A stretch of 64,000 nucleotides of DNA. Origin: Tahibacter aquaticus (lineage in GTDB: Bacteria; Pseudomonadota; Gammaproteobacteria; Xanthomonadales; Rhodanobacteraceae). Numbering within the stretch: the first letter of the stretch is position 1; each line of letters starts with the position of its first letter. The stretch is taken from the NCBI RefSeq assembly GCF_004363655.1, contig NZ_SNZH01000003.1, positions 1 through 64,000 of the forward strand. Direction: 5' to 3'. The translations under genes were made by a program, and so were the position numbers. This document shows positions 35,424 to 44,258 of this stretch, one piece after another. The notes beneath the pieces were generated by a model. It was not told where the DNA came from, searched no databases, and saw only the letters and a list, made by a program, of their open reading frames with translations.

Positions 35424-36452
35424 TCAGACTGGCGTCGGATTGCGGTAGGCAAACCCCGCCTGGTGCCAGTACGGGTAAGGCTTGGTGGTCTGGCTTGCGG
35501 CATCCAGCCTGGCCACCTGTTCGGGGGTCAGATTCCAGCCGACCGCGCCAAGGTTCTGCTTCAGCTGTTCCTCGTTGCGCGCGCCGATCACGACGGTGCT
35601 CACCGTGGGGCGCTGCAGCAGCCAGTTCAGCGCGATCTGCGGAATGCTCTTGCCGGTTTCCGCGGCGATTGCGTCCAGTACGTCGACGACTTTGTACAGA
35701 TATTCCTCGTCCACCGGCGGGCCGTAGTCGGCGGTCGCATGCAGGCGGCTGGTCTCGGGCAGTGCCGCACCGCGGCGCAGCTTGCCGGTCAGTCGGCCCC
35801 AGCCCAGCGGACTCCAGACGACGGCGCCGACGCCCTGGTCGGCGGCCAGCGGCATCAGCTCCCATTCGTAGTCGCGTCCGATCAGCGAGTAATAGGCCTG
35901 GTGCGCCACATAGCGCGACCAGCCGTAGCGGTCGGCCAGGGCCAGCGATTTCATCAGATGCCAGCCGCTGAAATTCGACACGCCGAGATAGCGCAGCTTG
36001 CCCGCGCGCACCAGATCGTTGAGCGTGGACAGGGTTTCCTCCAGCGGTGTGCGCGCGTCGAAGCCGTGCAGCTGGAACAGGTCGATATAGTCGGTGCCCA
36101 GGCGCTTGAGGGCGGCGTCCACGGCGTTGATCAGGTGATAGCGCGACGAACCGACCTGGTTTTCGCCGTCGCCGAAGCGGAAGGTGGCCTTGGTCGAGAG
36201 GATCAACCCGTCGCGGGGGCGGCCCTTGATCGCTTCGCCGAGAATCGATTCGGCCGCGCCCTTGGAATACACGTCGGCGCTGTCGAACAGGTTCAGGCCG
36301 GCATCGAGGCAGACATCGACCAGGCGCCGCGCCTGGGCCACATCGGTATTGCCCCAGGCACTGAACAGCGCGCCCTGGCCGCCGAAGGTGCCGGTGCCGA
36401 AACTCAGAACGGGTACACGAAAGCCGGAATTGCCCAGGTAGCGGTATTCCAT
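35424..36452 (-). CDS. Aldo/keto reductase, IolS/YajO-like
   Basis: The product has 342 residues. The start MEYRYLGNSGFRVPVLSFGT is typical of the AKR11/12-like group. The catalytic set is visible: Asp and Tyr in LFDSADVYSKGAAESILG, Lys in LILSTKATFRF, His in DLFQLHGFDA, and the N/Q cofactor contacts in LGVSNFSGWH and VAHQAYYSL. The C-terminal NADPH binding motif is VSTVVIGARNEEQLKQN. It reduces carbonyl compounds in the cytosol; the substrate is not inferable. A ribosome site (GGAG) precedes the ATG. It is followed after 192 bases by the secreted protein gene on the same strand, with no obvious functional link. Confidence 0.92.
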   Translation of the reverse strand: MEYRYLGNSGFRVPVLSFGTGTFGGQGALFSAWGNTDVAQARRLVDVCLDAGLNLFDSADVYSKGAAESILGEAIKGRPRDGLILSTKATFRFGDGENQVGSSRYHLINAVDAALKRLGTDYIDLFQLHGFDARTPLEETLSTLNDLVRAGKLRYLGVSNFSGWHLMKSLALADRYGWSRYVAHQAYYSLIGRDYEWELMPLAADQGVGAVVWSPLGWGRLTGKLRRGAALPETSRLHATADYGPPVDEEYLYKVVDVLDAIAAETGKSIPQIALNWLLQRPTVSTVVIGARNEEQLKQNLGAVGWNLTPEQVARLDAASQTTKPYPYWHQAGFAYRNPTPV

Positions 36453-36622
36453 GAACGCTCACTCCATGCAGAAAAGTGGGGGCGGCAACGCGGGCCCTGC
36501 GCCGCCGCCGAGCCAGCGAACTGGGGCTGCGGCGGCGGCGATTCACCAGCGACTTTGGTCGGCTTGCTTCGCTGCTGCGGCGCTGCTGGTTGTGCGCAGT
36601 TGCGCGGCGGGGGCGGCTGGGC

Positions 36623-37921
36623 TCACGCCGCCTCGCGCTGCGGCGGCGCCGGTGTCTCGTCCGTGGCGACGGCGGCGGCCAGCGCGCGGCTGCGGCTCAG
36701 GCTGCCCAGGCTCAGCGCTTCGATGGCCGCCGCGGCGAAGGCGGAGCCCTGCCGGCGCCAGCGCCGCCAGAGCAGGCCCATGGCCAGCAGCGCCAGCGTG
36801 CCCAGGCCCAGCCAGATCGCAAGGCCTAGCGTGCGCGCCAGGTCGACCGCGCCCAGGCCCAGGCCCAGCACCTGCAGCAAGGCCAGCACCAGCAGCGGCG
36901 TTGCGACCACGTACGACTGCAGCAGCACGCCGCGGCCCCGATTGAAGCCAGCCAGCCGTGCGGCCCAGGCCTGCAGGCCGGTACGGGGACGGGCGAGGAC
37001 GTCGTGGTGCCACACGCTGCCGATCAGCCAGCCTATGCCGCACAGGTGCAGGAAAATCCCGGGCAGCAGGGCGCTCAGCTGGCCGCCGTGGCGGGCGTTG
37101 AAGCCGCCGCTGCAGAGCACCAGCAGCGTGATCAGCGCGAGTCCTGCATCGATGCGCCAGCGCAGCCGGCGGCGCGCCTGGTCCAGCGGTGCCGGCAGCA
37201 CCTCGCCGCTGCGCTGGTGCAGGGCGGCGCCCGGGCCCAGTTCGCTGAGCTGGCGTTCGAAGGCCAGCTGCTGGTCCAGCCCGTCGCTGGCGCGCTGCCA
37301 GTCGCGGCCGGCGGTTTCGTCGACGAAGCGCCGCACGGTTGCCGATTGCGGTCTGGCCCGTGCAAACCAGCGGAAAATGCCGTCGAGGACGGGAATCGCC
37401 ACCAGACCCAGCGCGATGTTGCTGGCCACGACGCTGAAGGGCAGCCGCTGCAGCAGATCGACGCCGGCCAGCGCCTTCACCACCACCATCACCAGCGGCA
37501 GCCACAACAGCAGCGACAACAGGGCGATGCAGCGCGCCATCTGCACGCGGCGCGCACGCAGCACGTCGTATTCGGCGCGCAGTTGCAGCAGCGGCATGCC
37601 GAAGTCGAGCTGTTGCAGGCGCAGCCATTCGCGCAGATCGACGCTGAACTGGACCAGGCCCAGGCCGGCCAGCGGCAAGGCCATCAGCACATAGGCCAGT
37701 TCGTGACGCTGGGCGATCATGAAGGCGGCCAGCGCAGCCACCGCGATGGCGTCGAACAGCAGTGCACGCAGGCGGCTGCGTTTCTGCCGGTTCAGGGCGG
37801 TGGCCGTGTGCGCGGTCAGGCTGCGGCGCACGGCGTCCACATCCAGTTCCAGCTGTTCGTCCAGTTCGCGGCTTTGCGCCGCCCAGCGGGTTTTCAGCAT
37901 GTCCAGGTCGAGGGTGTTCAC
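36623..37921 (-). CDS. Polytopic membrane protein coupled to the sigma gene
   Basis: The product has 432 residues. A GTG start overlaps the sigma-factor stop by 4 nt (GTGA). The N-terminal about 55 residues are cytosolic, charged and helical (LDMLKTRWAAQSRELDEQLE), followed by about 8 TM helices in two clusters (near 55-95 and 135-195, then 265-385). A soluble stretch of about 65 residues (about 200-265) lies between the clusters. The N-terminal helix and membrane anchoring fit an anti-sigma factor, but there is no H-x3-C-x2-C zinc anti-sigma motif. I therefore infer the sigma antagonist role from coupling alone. The tail is Ala-rich (ALAAAVATDETPAPPQ). Confidence 0.75.
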   Translation of the reverse strand: MNTLDLDMLKTRWAAQSRELDEQLELDVDAVRRSLTAHTATALNRQKRSRLRALLFDAIAVAALAAFMIAQRHELAYVLMALPLAGLGLVQFSVDLREWLRLQQLDFGMPLLQLRAEYDVLRARRVQMARCIALLSLLLWLPLVMVVVKALAGVDLLQRLPFSVVASNIALGLVAIPVLDGIFRWFARARPQSATVRRFVDETAGRDWQRASDGLDQQLAFERQLSELGPGAALHQRSGEVLPAPLDQARRRLRWRIDAGLALITLLVLCSGGFNARHGGQLSALLPGIFLHLCGIGWLIGSVWHHDVLARPRTGLQAWAARLAGFNRGRGVLLQSYVVATPLLVLALLQVLGLGLGAVDLARTLGLAIWLGLGTLALLAMGLLWRRWRRQGSAFAAAAIEALSLGSLSRSRALAAAVATDETPAPPQREAA

Positions 37922-38436
37922 GGGCTTTCCTCCGCAGCGGCGTAGTCACGCTGCAATTTCTGCTTGATGCGATTGATGCGGGTGGCGACGTTGCTGGCGC
38001 TGAGGCCGACCATCGTGGCCATTTCGTCCTGCGAATAGCCTTCGAGATACAGCAGGATCAGCGCGCGGTTCACTTCATCCAGCCGCGCGATGAGCTGGTG
38101 CAGGGCGCGCAGGTCGTCGCCTTCCGCATCGAGCACGCGGTCGGCGGCGGCCAGGTCCATGCCGAATTCCTCCAGCGGCAGCGCATCGCGGATGCGCCGG
38201 CTTTCGCCGCGGTAGAAGGAAATCGCCACGTTCACGGCAATGCGCTGCATCCAGGCGGAAAACCGGCCGGCCGGATCGAAGCGCGGCCAGGACTGCCACA
38301 GCTCGACCACGATTTCCTGGATCAGGTCGCCGCGGTCCTCGCGCCGGTTGCAGTAGGCATTCGCCACTTTGTAAAGAATGGCTTTGTGCTGCTGCAGCTG
38401 GCCGAGGAAGGCGTGGTCGGTACGGGTTTCGCTCAT
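37918..38436 (-). CDS. ECF-type RNA polymerase sigma factor
   Basis: The product has 172 residues. I chose ATG 38436 (MSETRTDHAFLGQLQQHKAI); the frame runs up to 38508 but those codons lie in the promoter-like element. Sigma region 2 (about 12-80) contains NRREDRGDLIQEIVVELWQSW, the core- and -10-binding part. Region 4 (about 115-165) has ALILLYLEGYSQDEMATMVG with the SASNVATRINRIKQKL recognition helix. There is no region 3, as in ECF sigmas. It redirects RNA polymerase to its own promoters, and two copies of a conserved element upstream suggest autoregulation. The overlapping membrane-protein gene downstream is the candidate antagonist. Confidence 0.92.
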   Translation of the reverse strand: MSETRTDHAFLGQLQQHKAILYKVANAYCNRREDRGDLIQEIVVELWQSWPRFDPAGRFSAWMQRIAVNVAISFYRGESRRIRDALPLEEFGMDLAAADRVLDAEGDDLRALHQLIARLDEVNRALILLYLEGYSQDEMATMVGLSASNVATRINRIKQKLQRDYAAAEESP

Positions 38437-38479
38437 GATGGAGGCGGGCGGGGACGGAACCGGGCTGGTTCCGTAGAGC

Positions 38480-38510
38480 TTATTCGCCGGGACAAGGGGA
38501 AATATCACAG
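38480..38510 (-). promoter_or_regulatory. Duplicated sigma-promoter-like element, copy A
   Basis: Read on the minus strand: CTGTGATATTTCC, 7 variable bases, CCGGCGAATAA. It ends 43 bases before the sigma-gene ATG. Two conserved blocks at fixed spacing, with a free spacer, look like -35 and -10 boxes. A perfect 8-bp hairpin (ACGGAACC/GGTTCCGT) lies between it and the start codon. Confidence 0.6.
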
Positions 38511-38591
38511 TGACCTCCGTTGCAGGAAGCCACGTATGCGTACGGACTGGACCACCCGGCTAGCCGGACGGCTTGGATGGGAAAGGTGCAT
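38505..38591 (-). CDS. Possible 28-codon leader ORF
   Basis: MHLSHPSRPASRVVQSVRIR opens a 28-residue ORF with GGAG 8 bases before its ATG. It starts 43 bases after promoter-like copy B, and its TGA stop falls inside copy A. Its placement fits a leader peptide made from promoter B, but its composition (Arg/Ser-rich) is not convincing. It may be chance. Confidence 0.2.
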   Translation of the reverse strand: MHLSHPSRPASRVVQSVRIRGFLQRRSL

Positions 38592-38633
38592 GGTTCGCTC
38601 CGAAAAAACGGGACTGGCGCGGCGCTGTCCTGT

Positions 38634-38664
38634 TTATTCGCCGGAGCGGGCGGAAATATCACAG
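38634..38664 (-). promoter_or_regulatory. Duplicated sigma-promoter-like element, copy B
   Basis: This has the same 13-base and 11-base blocks as copy A (CTGTGATATTTCC and CCGGCGAATAA), separated by 7 different bases (GCCCGCT against CCTTGTC). It lies about 200 bases before the sigma gene and 154 bases from copy A. Identity in the blocks and none in the spacer implies selection on the blocks. Confidence 0.6.
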
Positions 38665-38783
38665 CCCGTCCCGAGGTCGCGATGGAGAGCCGGTACCGCA
38701 TCGCGACGCGGCGACCTGTAGGGCGCGATGAGCGCAGCGAATTGCGCCGCCCGTGCTGACAGGCGCCGGCGCGCACCCTGCTG

Positions 38784-40679
38784 TCAGCGATACCCCGCCG
38801 CCTGCAATTCGAACAATTCTGCATAGCGGCCGCCCTGGGCCAGCAGCTCGGCATGCGTGCCGCTGGCTTCGAGGCGGCCATCGGCCAGTACCAGGATGCG
38901 GTCGGCCATGCGCACGCTGGAAAAGCGGTGCGAGATCAGCACGGCCGTGCGCTGGTCGGACAATTCCTTGAAGCGCTGGAAAACCTCGAATTCGGAACGC
39001 GCATCCAGCGCTGCGGTGGGCTCGTCCAGGATCATCACCTGGGCGTCGCGCATATAGGCGCGGGCGATGGCGATCTTCTGCCACTGGCCGCCGGACAGGT
39101 CGATGCCGTTCTTGAAGCGCCGGCCTATCGGCTGTTCGTAGCCCAGCGGCAAGGCCTCGATCACGCTGTCGGCCATGGCGCGGCGCGCGGCTTCGCGCAC
39201 GCGTTCGCCGTCGTGCATGGCGTCGATCTGGCCCACGCCGATGTTTTCGCCCGCTGTCAGGTGGTAGCGCACGAAGTCCTGGAAAATGACGCCGATGTTC
39301 GCCCGCAGCTGGTTCAGGTCGTAGTCGCGCAGGTCGCGGCCGTCGAGCAGGATGCGGCCTTCGTCGGGGTCGTACAGGCGTGCCAGCAGCTTGACCAGGG
39401 TGGTCTTGCCGGCACCGTTCTCGCCGACCAGGGCCAGCACTTCGCCTTTGTGCAAGGCGAAATTCAGGCCGCGCAAGGCCCAGCGCTGCGCATCGGGATA
39501 GCGGAAGCCGACGTTCTCGAACACGAAGCCCTGCACGATGGGCTGCGGTACCGGCACGGCGTCGGCGGGCGAGACGATTTCCGGTTCGATGTCGAAGAAG
39601 GCGAACAGGTCGTCGAGATACAGCGCCTGGCTGGCGACCTGGGAGAAGCCGACCAGCAGGCCTTCCAGCAGCTGGCGCAGGCGGCGGAAACTGCCGGCCA
39701 GGAAGGTGAGGTCGCCGATGCTGAAATCGCCGCGCAAGGTGCGCCAGGCGATATAGGCGTAGGCGATGTAATAGCCCAGCGTGCCCAGCCCGGTCAGCAG
39801 CACGCCCCAGGCTGCGCGCCGCCGCGCCAGGGCGCGATTGGCCTGGAAAAACCCCTGTGCCAGGTCGCGATAGCGGGCGATCAGGTAATGGTGCAGATTG
39901 AAAATCTTTACTTCTTTCGCTGTCTCCGCGCTGGCGCCCATCTGGCGCACGTATTCGAGCTGGCGCCGCTGCGGTGTCCAGGCGTAGTTGAGCGAATAGC
40001 CCAGCGCATTGAAATGCGCCTCGCCGACGAAGGCCGGCACCAGCGCGACGATCAGCAGCAGGATCAGCCAGGGCGCGTAGACCAGCAGGCCGACGCCGAA
40101 GCTGGCGACAGTGATCGCGTCCTGCACCTGGTCGAACAGCTGGCTCATCAGGCTCATGCGGCCCATGGTCTGGCGCCGCGCACGGTCGAGCTTGTCCTGC
40201 AGTTCGGGGTCTTCGAAGTCTTCCAGGTCCAGTGTCGCCGCGTGCTCCATCAGGCGCACGCTGGTGGCATTGGTGAACAATTCCGACAGCAGTGAATCGC
40301 CGTAGCCGATCAGGCGGCCGAGCAGATCCGACACGATGGCCAGGCCGAATTCCAGCAGCAGCAACAGCAGCAAGGTATCCAGCTGGCCGCCGTGCCAGGC
40401 CGCTGCCAGCGAGTCGGATACGCCGCCGGCGCCGACCAGGCGCACGGCTTCGTCGATGATCAGCTTGCCCACGTAGAGCAGCGCCACCGGCACGAAGGCA
40501 CGCAGCAGGCGCAGCGCCAAGGTGAGCACGGTCAGCGCCGGGCTGGCCGTCCAGATCTGGCGCAGGAACGGCGGCAGGTTGCGCAGGGCCTTGAAGCGTT
40601 CGCGCAGGCTGGGTTTGCTGCTGCGCGCAGGCTCGGCGCCGCCGGGCTCGGCCGGCTTCGCGGGTGGGGCTTGTGGCAT
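38784..40679 (-). CDS. ABC exporter, permease fused to ATPase
   Basis: The product has 631 residues. A Pro/Ala-rich cytosolic leader (MPQAPPAKPAEPGGAEPARS) is followed by the six-TM exporter domain (about 45-340) and the ATPase. Nucleotide-binding motifs: Walker A GENGAGKTT, Q-loop IFQDFVRYHL, signature LSGGQWQK, Walker B VMILDEPTAALD and switch His in LISHRFSSV. It acts as a homodimer and exports a lipophilic compound, peptide or antibiotic across the inner membrane; no C39 domain is present. No adaptor or substrate gene adjoins it. The nearest genes are the sigma unit downstream and the M23 peptidase gene 123 bases upstream on the same strand. Confidence 0.93.
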   Translation of the reverse strand: MPQAPPAKPAEPGGAEPARSSKPSLRERFKALRNLPPFLRQIWTASPALTVLTLALRLLRAFVPVALLYVGKLIIDEAVRLVGAGGVSDSLAAAWHGGQLDTLLLLLLLEFGLAIVSDLLGRLIGYGDSLLSELFTNATSVRLMEHAATLDLEDFEDPELQDKLDRARRQTMGRMSLMSQLFDQVQDAITVASFGVGLLVYAPWLILLLIVALVPAFVGEAHFNALGYSLNYAWTPQRRQLEYVRQMGASAETAKEVKIFNLHHYLIARYRDLAQGFFQANRALARRRAAWGVLLTGLGTLGYYIAYAYIAWRTLRGDFSIGDLTFLAGSFRRLRQLLEGLLVGFSQVASQALYLDDLFAFFDIEPEIVSPADAVPVPQPIVQGFVFENVGFRYPDAQRWALRGLNFALHKGEVLALVGENGAGKTTLVKLLARLYDPDEGRILLDGRDLRDYDLNQLRANIGVIFQDFVRYHLTAGENIGVGQIDAMHDGERVREAARRAMADSVIEALPLGYEQPIGRRFKNGIDLSGGQWQKIAIARAYMRDAQVMILDEPTAALDARSEFEVFQRFKELSDQRTAVLISHRFSSVRMADRILVLADGRLEASGTHAELLAQGGRYAELFELQAAGYR

Positions 40680-40802
40680 GGCTATCCGGGTCGGGAGGGG
40701 CGCGGACTGGATAGCATCGATGGCGGTCAGGGCGCCAGCGGCGCGAGCCGGCGTGGGCGGTTGCGCATTGGCCCGTAGACCGTGCGGCGCAATTGGCCGT
40801 GC

Positions 40803-42029
40803 TTATCGCGTCCTGCGGGGCGACAGCAGGGTTGCGGCGGCGCGTTCGCGGCGCACGGCGGCGTCACGGGCCTGGGCTTCGCTGCCGACGAAGAATTCCA
40901 CGGCGTAGCGGCGGCCATGAAAGTCGGCGGCGAAGGTCCAGTAGCCCAATGGCGCATCGGCCGGCAGGTTCTGGCTCCAGCCCCAGGCCGTGCCCGCGTA
41001 GAACGGCCGCGGCAGGCTGGCTTCGGCGAGATCGTATTGCCAGTTCGTGAACACGCTGCCGTCGGGCCGCAGAATGGAAAATTGGCTAATGTCGCCATTG
41101 CGGTGGTCGCGAAACGCGGCGAATGCCAAGAAACTCTGGCCCGGCGCGACGCTGTGCAGCGCATAGGTTTCCTCGTTCACCGGCTGGCCGTCGACCAGGC
41201 CGCAGCGCAGCGACTGCGGCTCGGCCGCATGCAGCGACAAGGTGTTGATGGCCGGGTCTTCGTACGGCTGCGCGATCTGCCACAGATCGGGCGCGGCATT
41301 GCAGGCACCGTTCTTCGGATCGACGACGCGGCCGGCGGCGTCGTGCAGCTCGAAATGCAGGTGCGGGCCGGTGGACGAACCCGAGCTGCCGACCAGGCCC
41401 AGGTATTCGCCCGGCTCCACGCGTTCGCCGGGCTGCCTGGCGGTGACGCTGTCGCGTTTCATATGCCCGTACCAGGCCACGCTGCCATCGTCGTGGCGGA
41501 TGTACACGGCATTCCAGGGCAGATCGCCCATGGCGCAGGAACGATCCGGGTTGCCGTCGCTGCGCAGCACGATGACACCGGCCGCGGCGGCGACGATGGA
41601 AATATCGCCTGCGTCCATCGTGCGCCAGGGAAATGGCCAGATGAAGTAATCGGTGCCGCCGTGGTTGTAGCCGCCGGCATTGTCGTAGGTGCGGCTGCCG
41701 CAGACGTAGTCGCGTACGTGATTCGGAAACGCCGCGTCGTGATCGACGAAATTGGACACGCCGTGATAGCCGAAATAGCCCGCAGGATTGGCGCGCAGCG
41801 GCCATTGCAGGCGGGGCAGGCCGTCGGCCTTGCGCGACGGCAGCGCGGATTGCACGGCGGCCGAAGTCAGTGCCTGGTCCAGCTGTTGCTGGATCTGCAG
41901 GCGCTGCGATGGGCTGAGTTCATCGCCGAACGCGGCGGCCTCGGCCAGCCACTGCGCATCGGGCGGGCGTGCCGGTGCAGCCGGGGCGAGCAGCAGCAAC
42001 AGCGCGGTGGCGGCGGCGCGATATTTCAT
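40803..42029 (-). CDS. Secreted M23 (LytM-type) metallopeptidase
   Basis: The product has 408 residues. The frame is open far upstream, but ATG 42029 opens a signal peptide (MKYRAAATALLLLLAPAAPA) and is the likely start. An N-terminal helical part precedes the M23 fold: HGGTDYFIWPFPW gives the first zinc ligands (His and Asp), and HLHFELHD gives the H-x-H end. The middle motif SSTGPHLHFELH is diagnostic. The C-terminal part (about 270-400) looks like an added beta domain (GYWTFAADFHGRRYAVEFFV). M23 enzymes cut peptidoglycan cross-bridges or elastin-type peptides. All visible ligands are in place, so it should be active. It may serve cell-wall remodelling or bacterial predation. Confidence 0.92.
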   Translation of the reverse strand: MKYRAAATALLLLLAPAAPARPPDAQWLAEAAAFGDELSPSQRLQIQQQLDQALTSAAVQSALPSRKADGLPRLQWPLRANPAGYFGYHGVSNFVDHDAAFPNHVRDYVCGSRTYDNAGGYNHGGTDYFIWPFPWRTMDAGDISIVAAAAGVIVLRSDGNPDRSCAMGDLPWNAVYIRHDDGSVAWYGHMKRDSVTARQPGERVEPGEYLGLVGSSGSSTGPHLHFELHDAAGRVVDPKNGACNAAPDLWQIAQPYEDPAINTLSLHAAEPQSLRCGLVDGQPVNEETYALHSVAPGQSFLAFAAFRDHRNGDISQFSILRPDGSVFTNWQYDLAEASLPRPFYAGTAWGWSQNLPADAPLGYWTFAADFHGRRYAVEFFVGSEAQARDAAVRRERAAATLLSPRRTR

Positions 42030-42221
42030 CGGCGGGCGGGTTTCCCAGGTCGCCGCGACGATACCACTGCGGCCAGGCCGCACCGGCGATACGCGTGATT
42101 TCCGCAAACTGGCTGTGTCCTTGCGCACGCGGTCGGCGGTGTGCGGCGCTCTAGCCTGTGCACAGGGGCAGGCCGCCGCCACCGCGCTGCGGCACACAAT
42201 CACTCTGTCGAGGAGACCATC

Positions 42222-43742
42222 ATGCCAGGCATGCGTGCCAGGGCCGGGCTGCGCCTGTGCGGTGCAGACAGACAATTTTGCGGACGGATGCAGGCACTGC
42301 TGTTCGGCGTGCTCGGCCTGCTGGCGTGCTCGGCCAGCGCGGCCGGCAGTGCGGCGCGCGATCCGCTCGAAGGCAAATGGTGGGGCAAGGCGGGATCGGC
42401 GCGGGAGCAGATCGACGTCGGCCTGGAGTTCCGCCGCGGCGCCGACGGCAAGCTGGCGCTCTACCTGACCCAGCCCATCTCGAACTATTTCAGCGTCGAT
42501 ACGGGCGGCGACGTGCAGCGCGACGGCGACCGGGTCGTGCATGCAGGCCTGCATCTGTCGCTGCAGCTGCAAGGCGACGATCTGGTCGGAAACTACCCTG
42601 GTCCTAACAGCCAGGCGCGCTTGCGGCGTACTCAGTCATTGCCGCAGGAAATGCCGCCGCCCAGGCTGCCTGAAGGCCCGGCGCCGCGCTGGCAGACACG
42701 CCTGGGCGGACAGGTATACGCCTCGCCCGTAGTCGCCGATGGCATCGCCTATGTCGGCACCACCGGCGGTATCGTCAACGCAGTCGATACGCGCGACGGC
42801 AAGCTGATGTGGACCTTTGTCGTCGGCAAGCCGATCTACGCCAGCGTTGCCGTCACAGGCGATGCCGTCTTTGTGACTTCAGACAATGGTTATTTGTATA
42901 AACTGGAGCGTGCCGGCGGCAAGGAGCGCTGGCGCTACCGGCTGGGCGACGAGGAAACCCGTCGCGTACTGCCGCATCCCAGCGTGTTCGACTGGGACTG
43001 GCAAGGCGCGCAGCCGGTGGTGGCCGGCGATACGGTATATGCCGGTGCCGGCGACGGCGGCCTGCATGCGGTGAACAGCGAAGACGGTACGCGGCGCTGG
43101 CGCTTCGACACGCGCGGGCGCATCCGCAATGCCGTGGCCGTCGATGGCGAGCGGCTGTATCTGGGCAGCACCGACAGGTTCGTCTACGCCTTGGACAAGG
43201 CCAGCGGGCGCGAACTGTGGCGCCAGGATACCGGCGCCGAAGTCGATGCCGTGCCGGTAGTGCACGAAGGCCGCGTGCTGGCCGGCAACCGCGGCGCCGG
43301 CCTGTTGTCGCTGGATGCGGCCACCGGCGAGACCCGATGGCGCCTGTATTTCTGGGGTTCGTGGGTAGAGTCCACGCCGGTGGTACGCGACGGCGTGATC
43401 TATGTGGGTTCTTCGGATTTGCGCCGCGTCAGCGCGGTCGACCCGCAAGACGGGCGTGTGATCTGGCGCAGCGATGTATACGGCTGGACCTGGGGCACGC
43501 CGCTGGTTACCGATACGCATATCTACGTCGGCGCGGCCGGCGGCACGCCGTATTTCGTCAGGCATCAGGCAAGCTTCAGCGTGCTGGAGCGCAAGACCGG
43601 CAAATTGATCCGGCGCTGGCCGCTGGCGGATGACGGCGGGCATCAGTGGGGGATTGCGGGGTCGCCGGTGATGGGGGTGGGCTGCGTGGTGGTGGTTAGT
43701 TTGGCGGGGTCTATGTATGGGTTTTCGTTAGTGGATATGTAG
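42222..43742 (+). CDS. Exported PQQ-type beta-propeller protein
   Basis: The product has 506 residues. The ATG follows GAGGAG. Its N-terminus is long before the hydrophobic core (MQALLFGVLGLLACSASAAG from residue 23), so the true start may be that inner Met. The second part (about 160-505) has repeated PQQ/BamB-type blades: YASPVVADGIAYVGTTGGIV, DTRDGKLMWTF, ASGRELWRQDTGA, DGVIYVGSSDLRR and DGRVIWRSDVYGWTWG. These form an eight-bladed propeller for protein scaffolding or cofactor binding. The region before it (EGKWWGKAGSAREQIDVGLE) is a small beta domain. No PQQ-dehydrogenase catalytic residues could be assigned. The role is open; periplasmic location is likely. Confidence 0.85.
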   Translation: MPGMRARAGLRLCGADRQFCGRMQALLFGVLGLLACSASAAGSAARDPLEGKWWGKAGSAREQIDVGLEFRRGADGKLALYLTQPISNYFSVDTGGDVQRDGDRVVHAGLHLSLQLQGDDLVGNYPGPNSQARLRRTQSLPQEMPPPRLPEGPAPRWQTRLGGQVYASPVVADGIAYVGTTGGIVNAVDTRDGKLMWTFVVGKPIYASVAVTGDAVFVTSDNGYLYKLERAGGKERWRYRLGDEETRRVLPHPSVFDWDWQGAQPVVAGDTVYAGAGDGGLHAVNSEDGTRRWRFDTRGRIRNAVAVDGERLYLGSTDRFVYALDKASGRELWRQDTGAEVDAVPVVHEGRVLAGNRGAGLLSLDAATGETRWRLYFWGSWVESTPVVRDGVIYVGSSDLRRVSAVDPQDGRVIWRSDVYGWTWGTPLVTDTHIYVGAAGGTPYFVRHQASFSVLERKTGKLIRRWPLADDGGHQWGIAGSPVMGVGCVVVVSLAGSMYGFSLVDM

Positions 43743-43970
43743 TTTTCTATTCCGATGGGGTTGGCGATGTAAAGCTCCCTCTCCCCCGACTGCTGTCGGA
43801 GCGGTGAGGGGGCAGTGCTGGACTCTGCTTCACTATCCGGTTTTGGGCGAAGGAGTCCGCCGTTGGCGGATGCTGTTTGTGCGCATGGCGGCGCGTTTCG
43901 CGCGCCTGCAGGGGGCTGCTCCGGTTCGGCGCCCAAAGCAAAGGCGGTTTCGCCCGCCTGCGGCGCGCGA

Positions 43971-44007
43971 CCTTCTTTCTCTTTGGCTTGCCCAAAGAGA
44001 AAGAAGG
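43971..44007. repeat. Perfect 16-bp inverted repeat
   Basis: CCTTCTTTCTCTTTGG and CCAAAGAGAAAGAAGG surround CTTGC. It is the strongest hairpin of the repeat region and polypyrimidine/polypurine in its arms. No U-tract follows, so it is not an ordinary terminator. Confidence 0.85.
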
Positions 44008-44258
44008 CAAAGAGAAAGGGCCCCCCGGATGCCGCGTTTTTGGGCCATCCCTGGCCCAGAACGTCGTGAGGCCGCTACGGCGGTCGGCGCACGGGACATC
44101 CTGTCCCCTGCGCCGACTCGCGGCCATCCCTGGCCGCGACCCTTCGGGCTTTTCCCTACGCGGCCTCACCGCGGCCTACGGGGCCCCGGTAAGAAGCGCG
44201 CTTCCTGCGCGCAGAATCGACCGCAACAGCCAGGGCCAGGCCAAAGCACCATCACGAG

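Larger units (their letters stand above)
38437..38783. other. Regulatory stretch between sigma gene and ABC exporter gene
   Basis: This 347-base stretch holds the two promoter-like elements and a possible leader ORF. Both elements point toward the sigma gene. Nothing in it serves the ABC exporter, whose 3' end faces it. Confidence 0.5.

Noticed and set aside
36453-36622. GC-rich GGCGGCGGCG tracts after the membrane-protein gene
   Set aside because: Low complexity only; no hairpin of terminator type and no gene.
34617-37694. A 1,025-codon plus-strand frame across three minus-strand genes
   Set aside because: It crosses the secreted protein, reductase and membrane-protein genes in antisense; composition is not protein-like.
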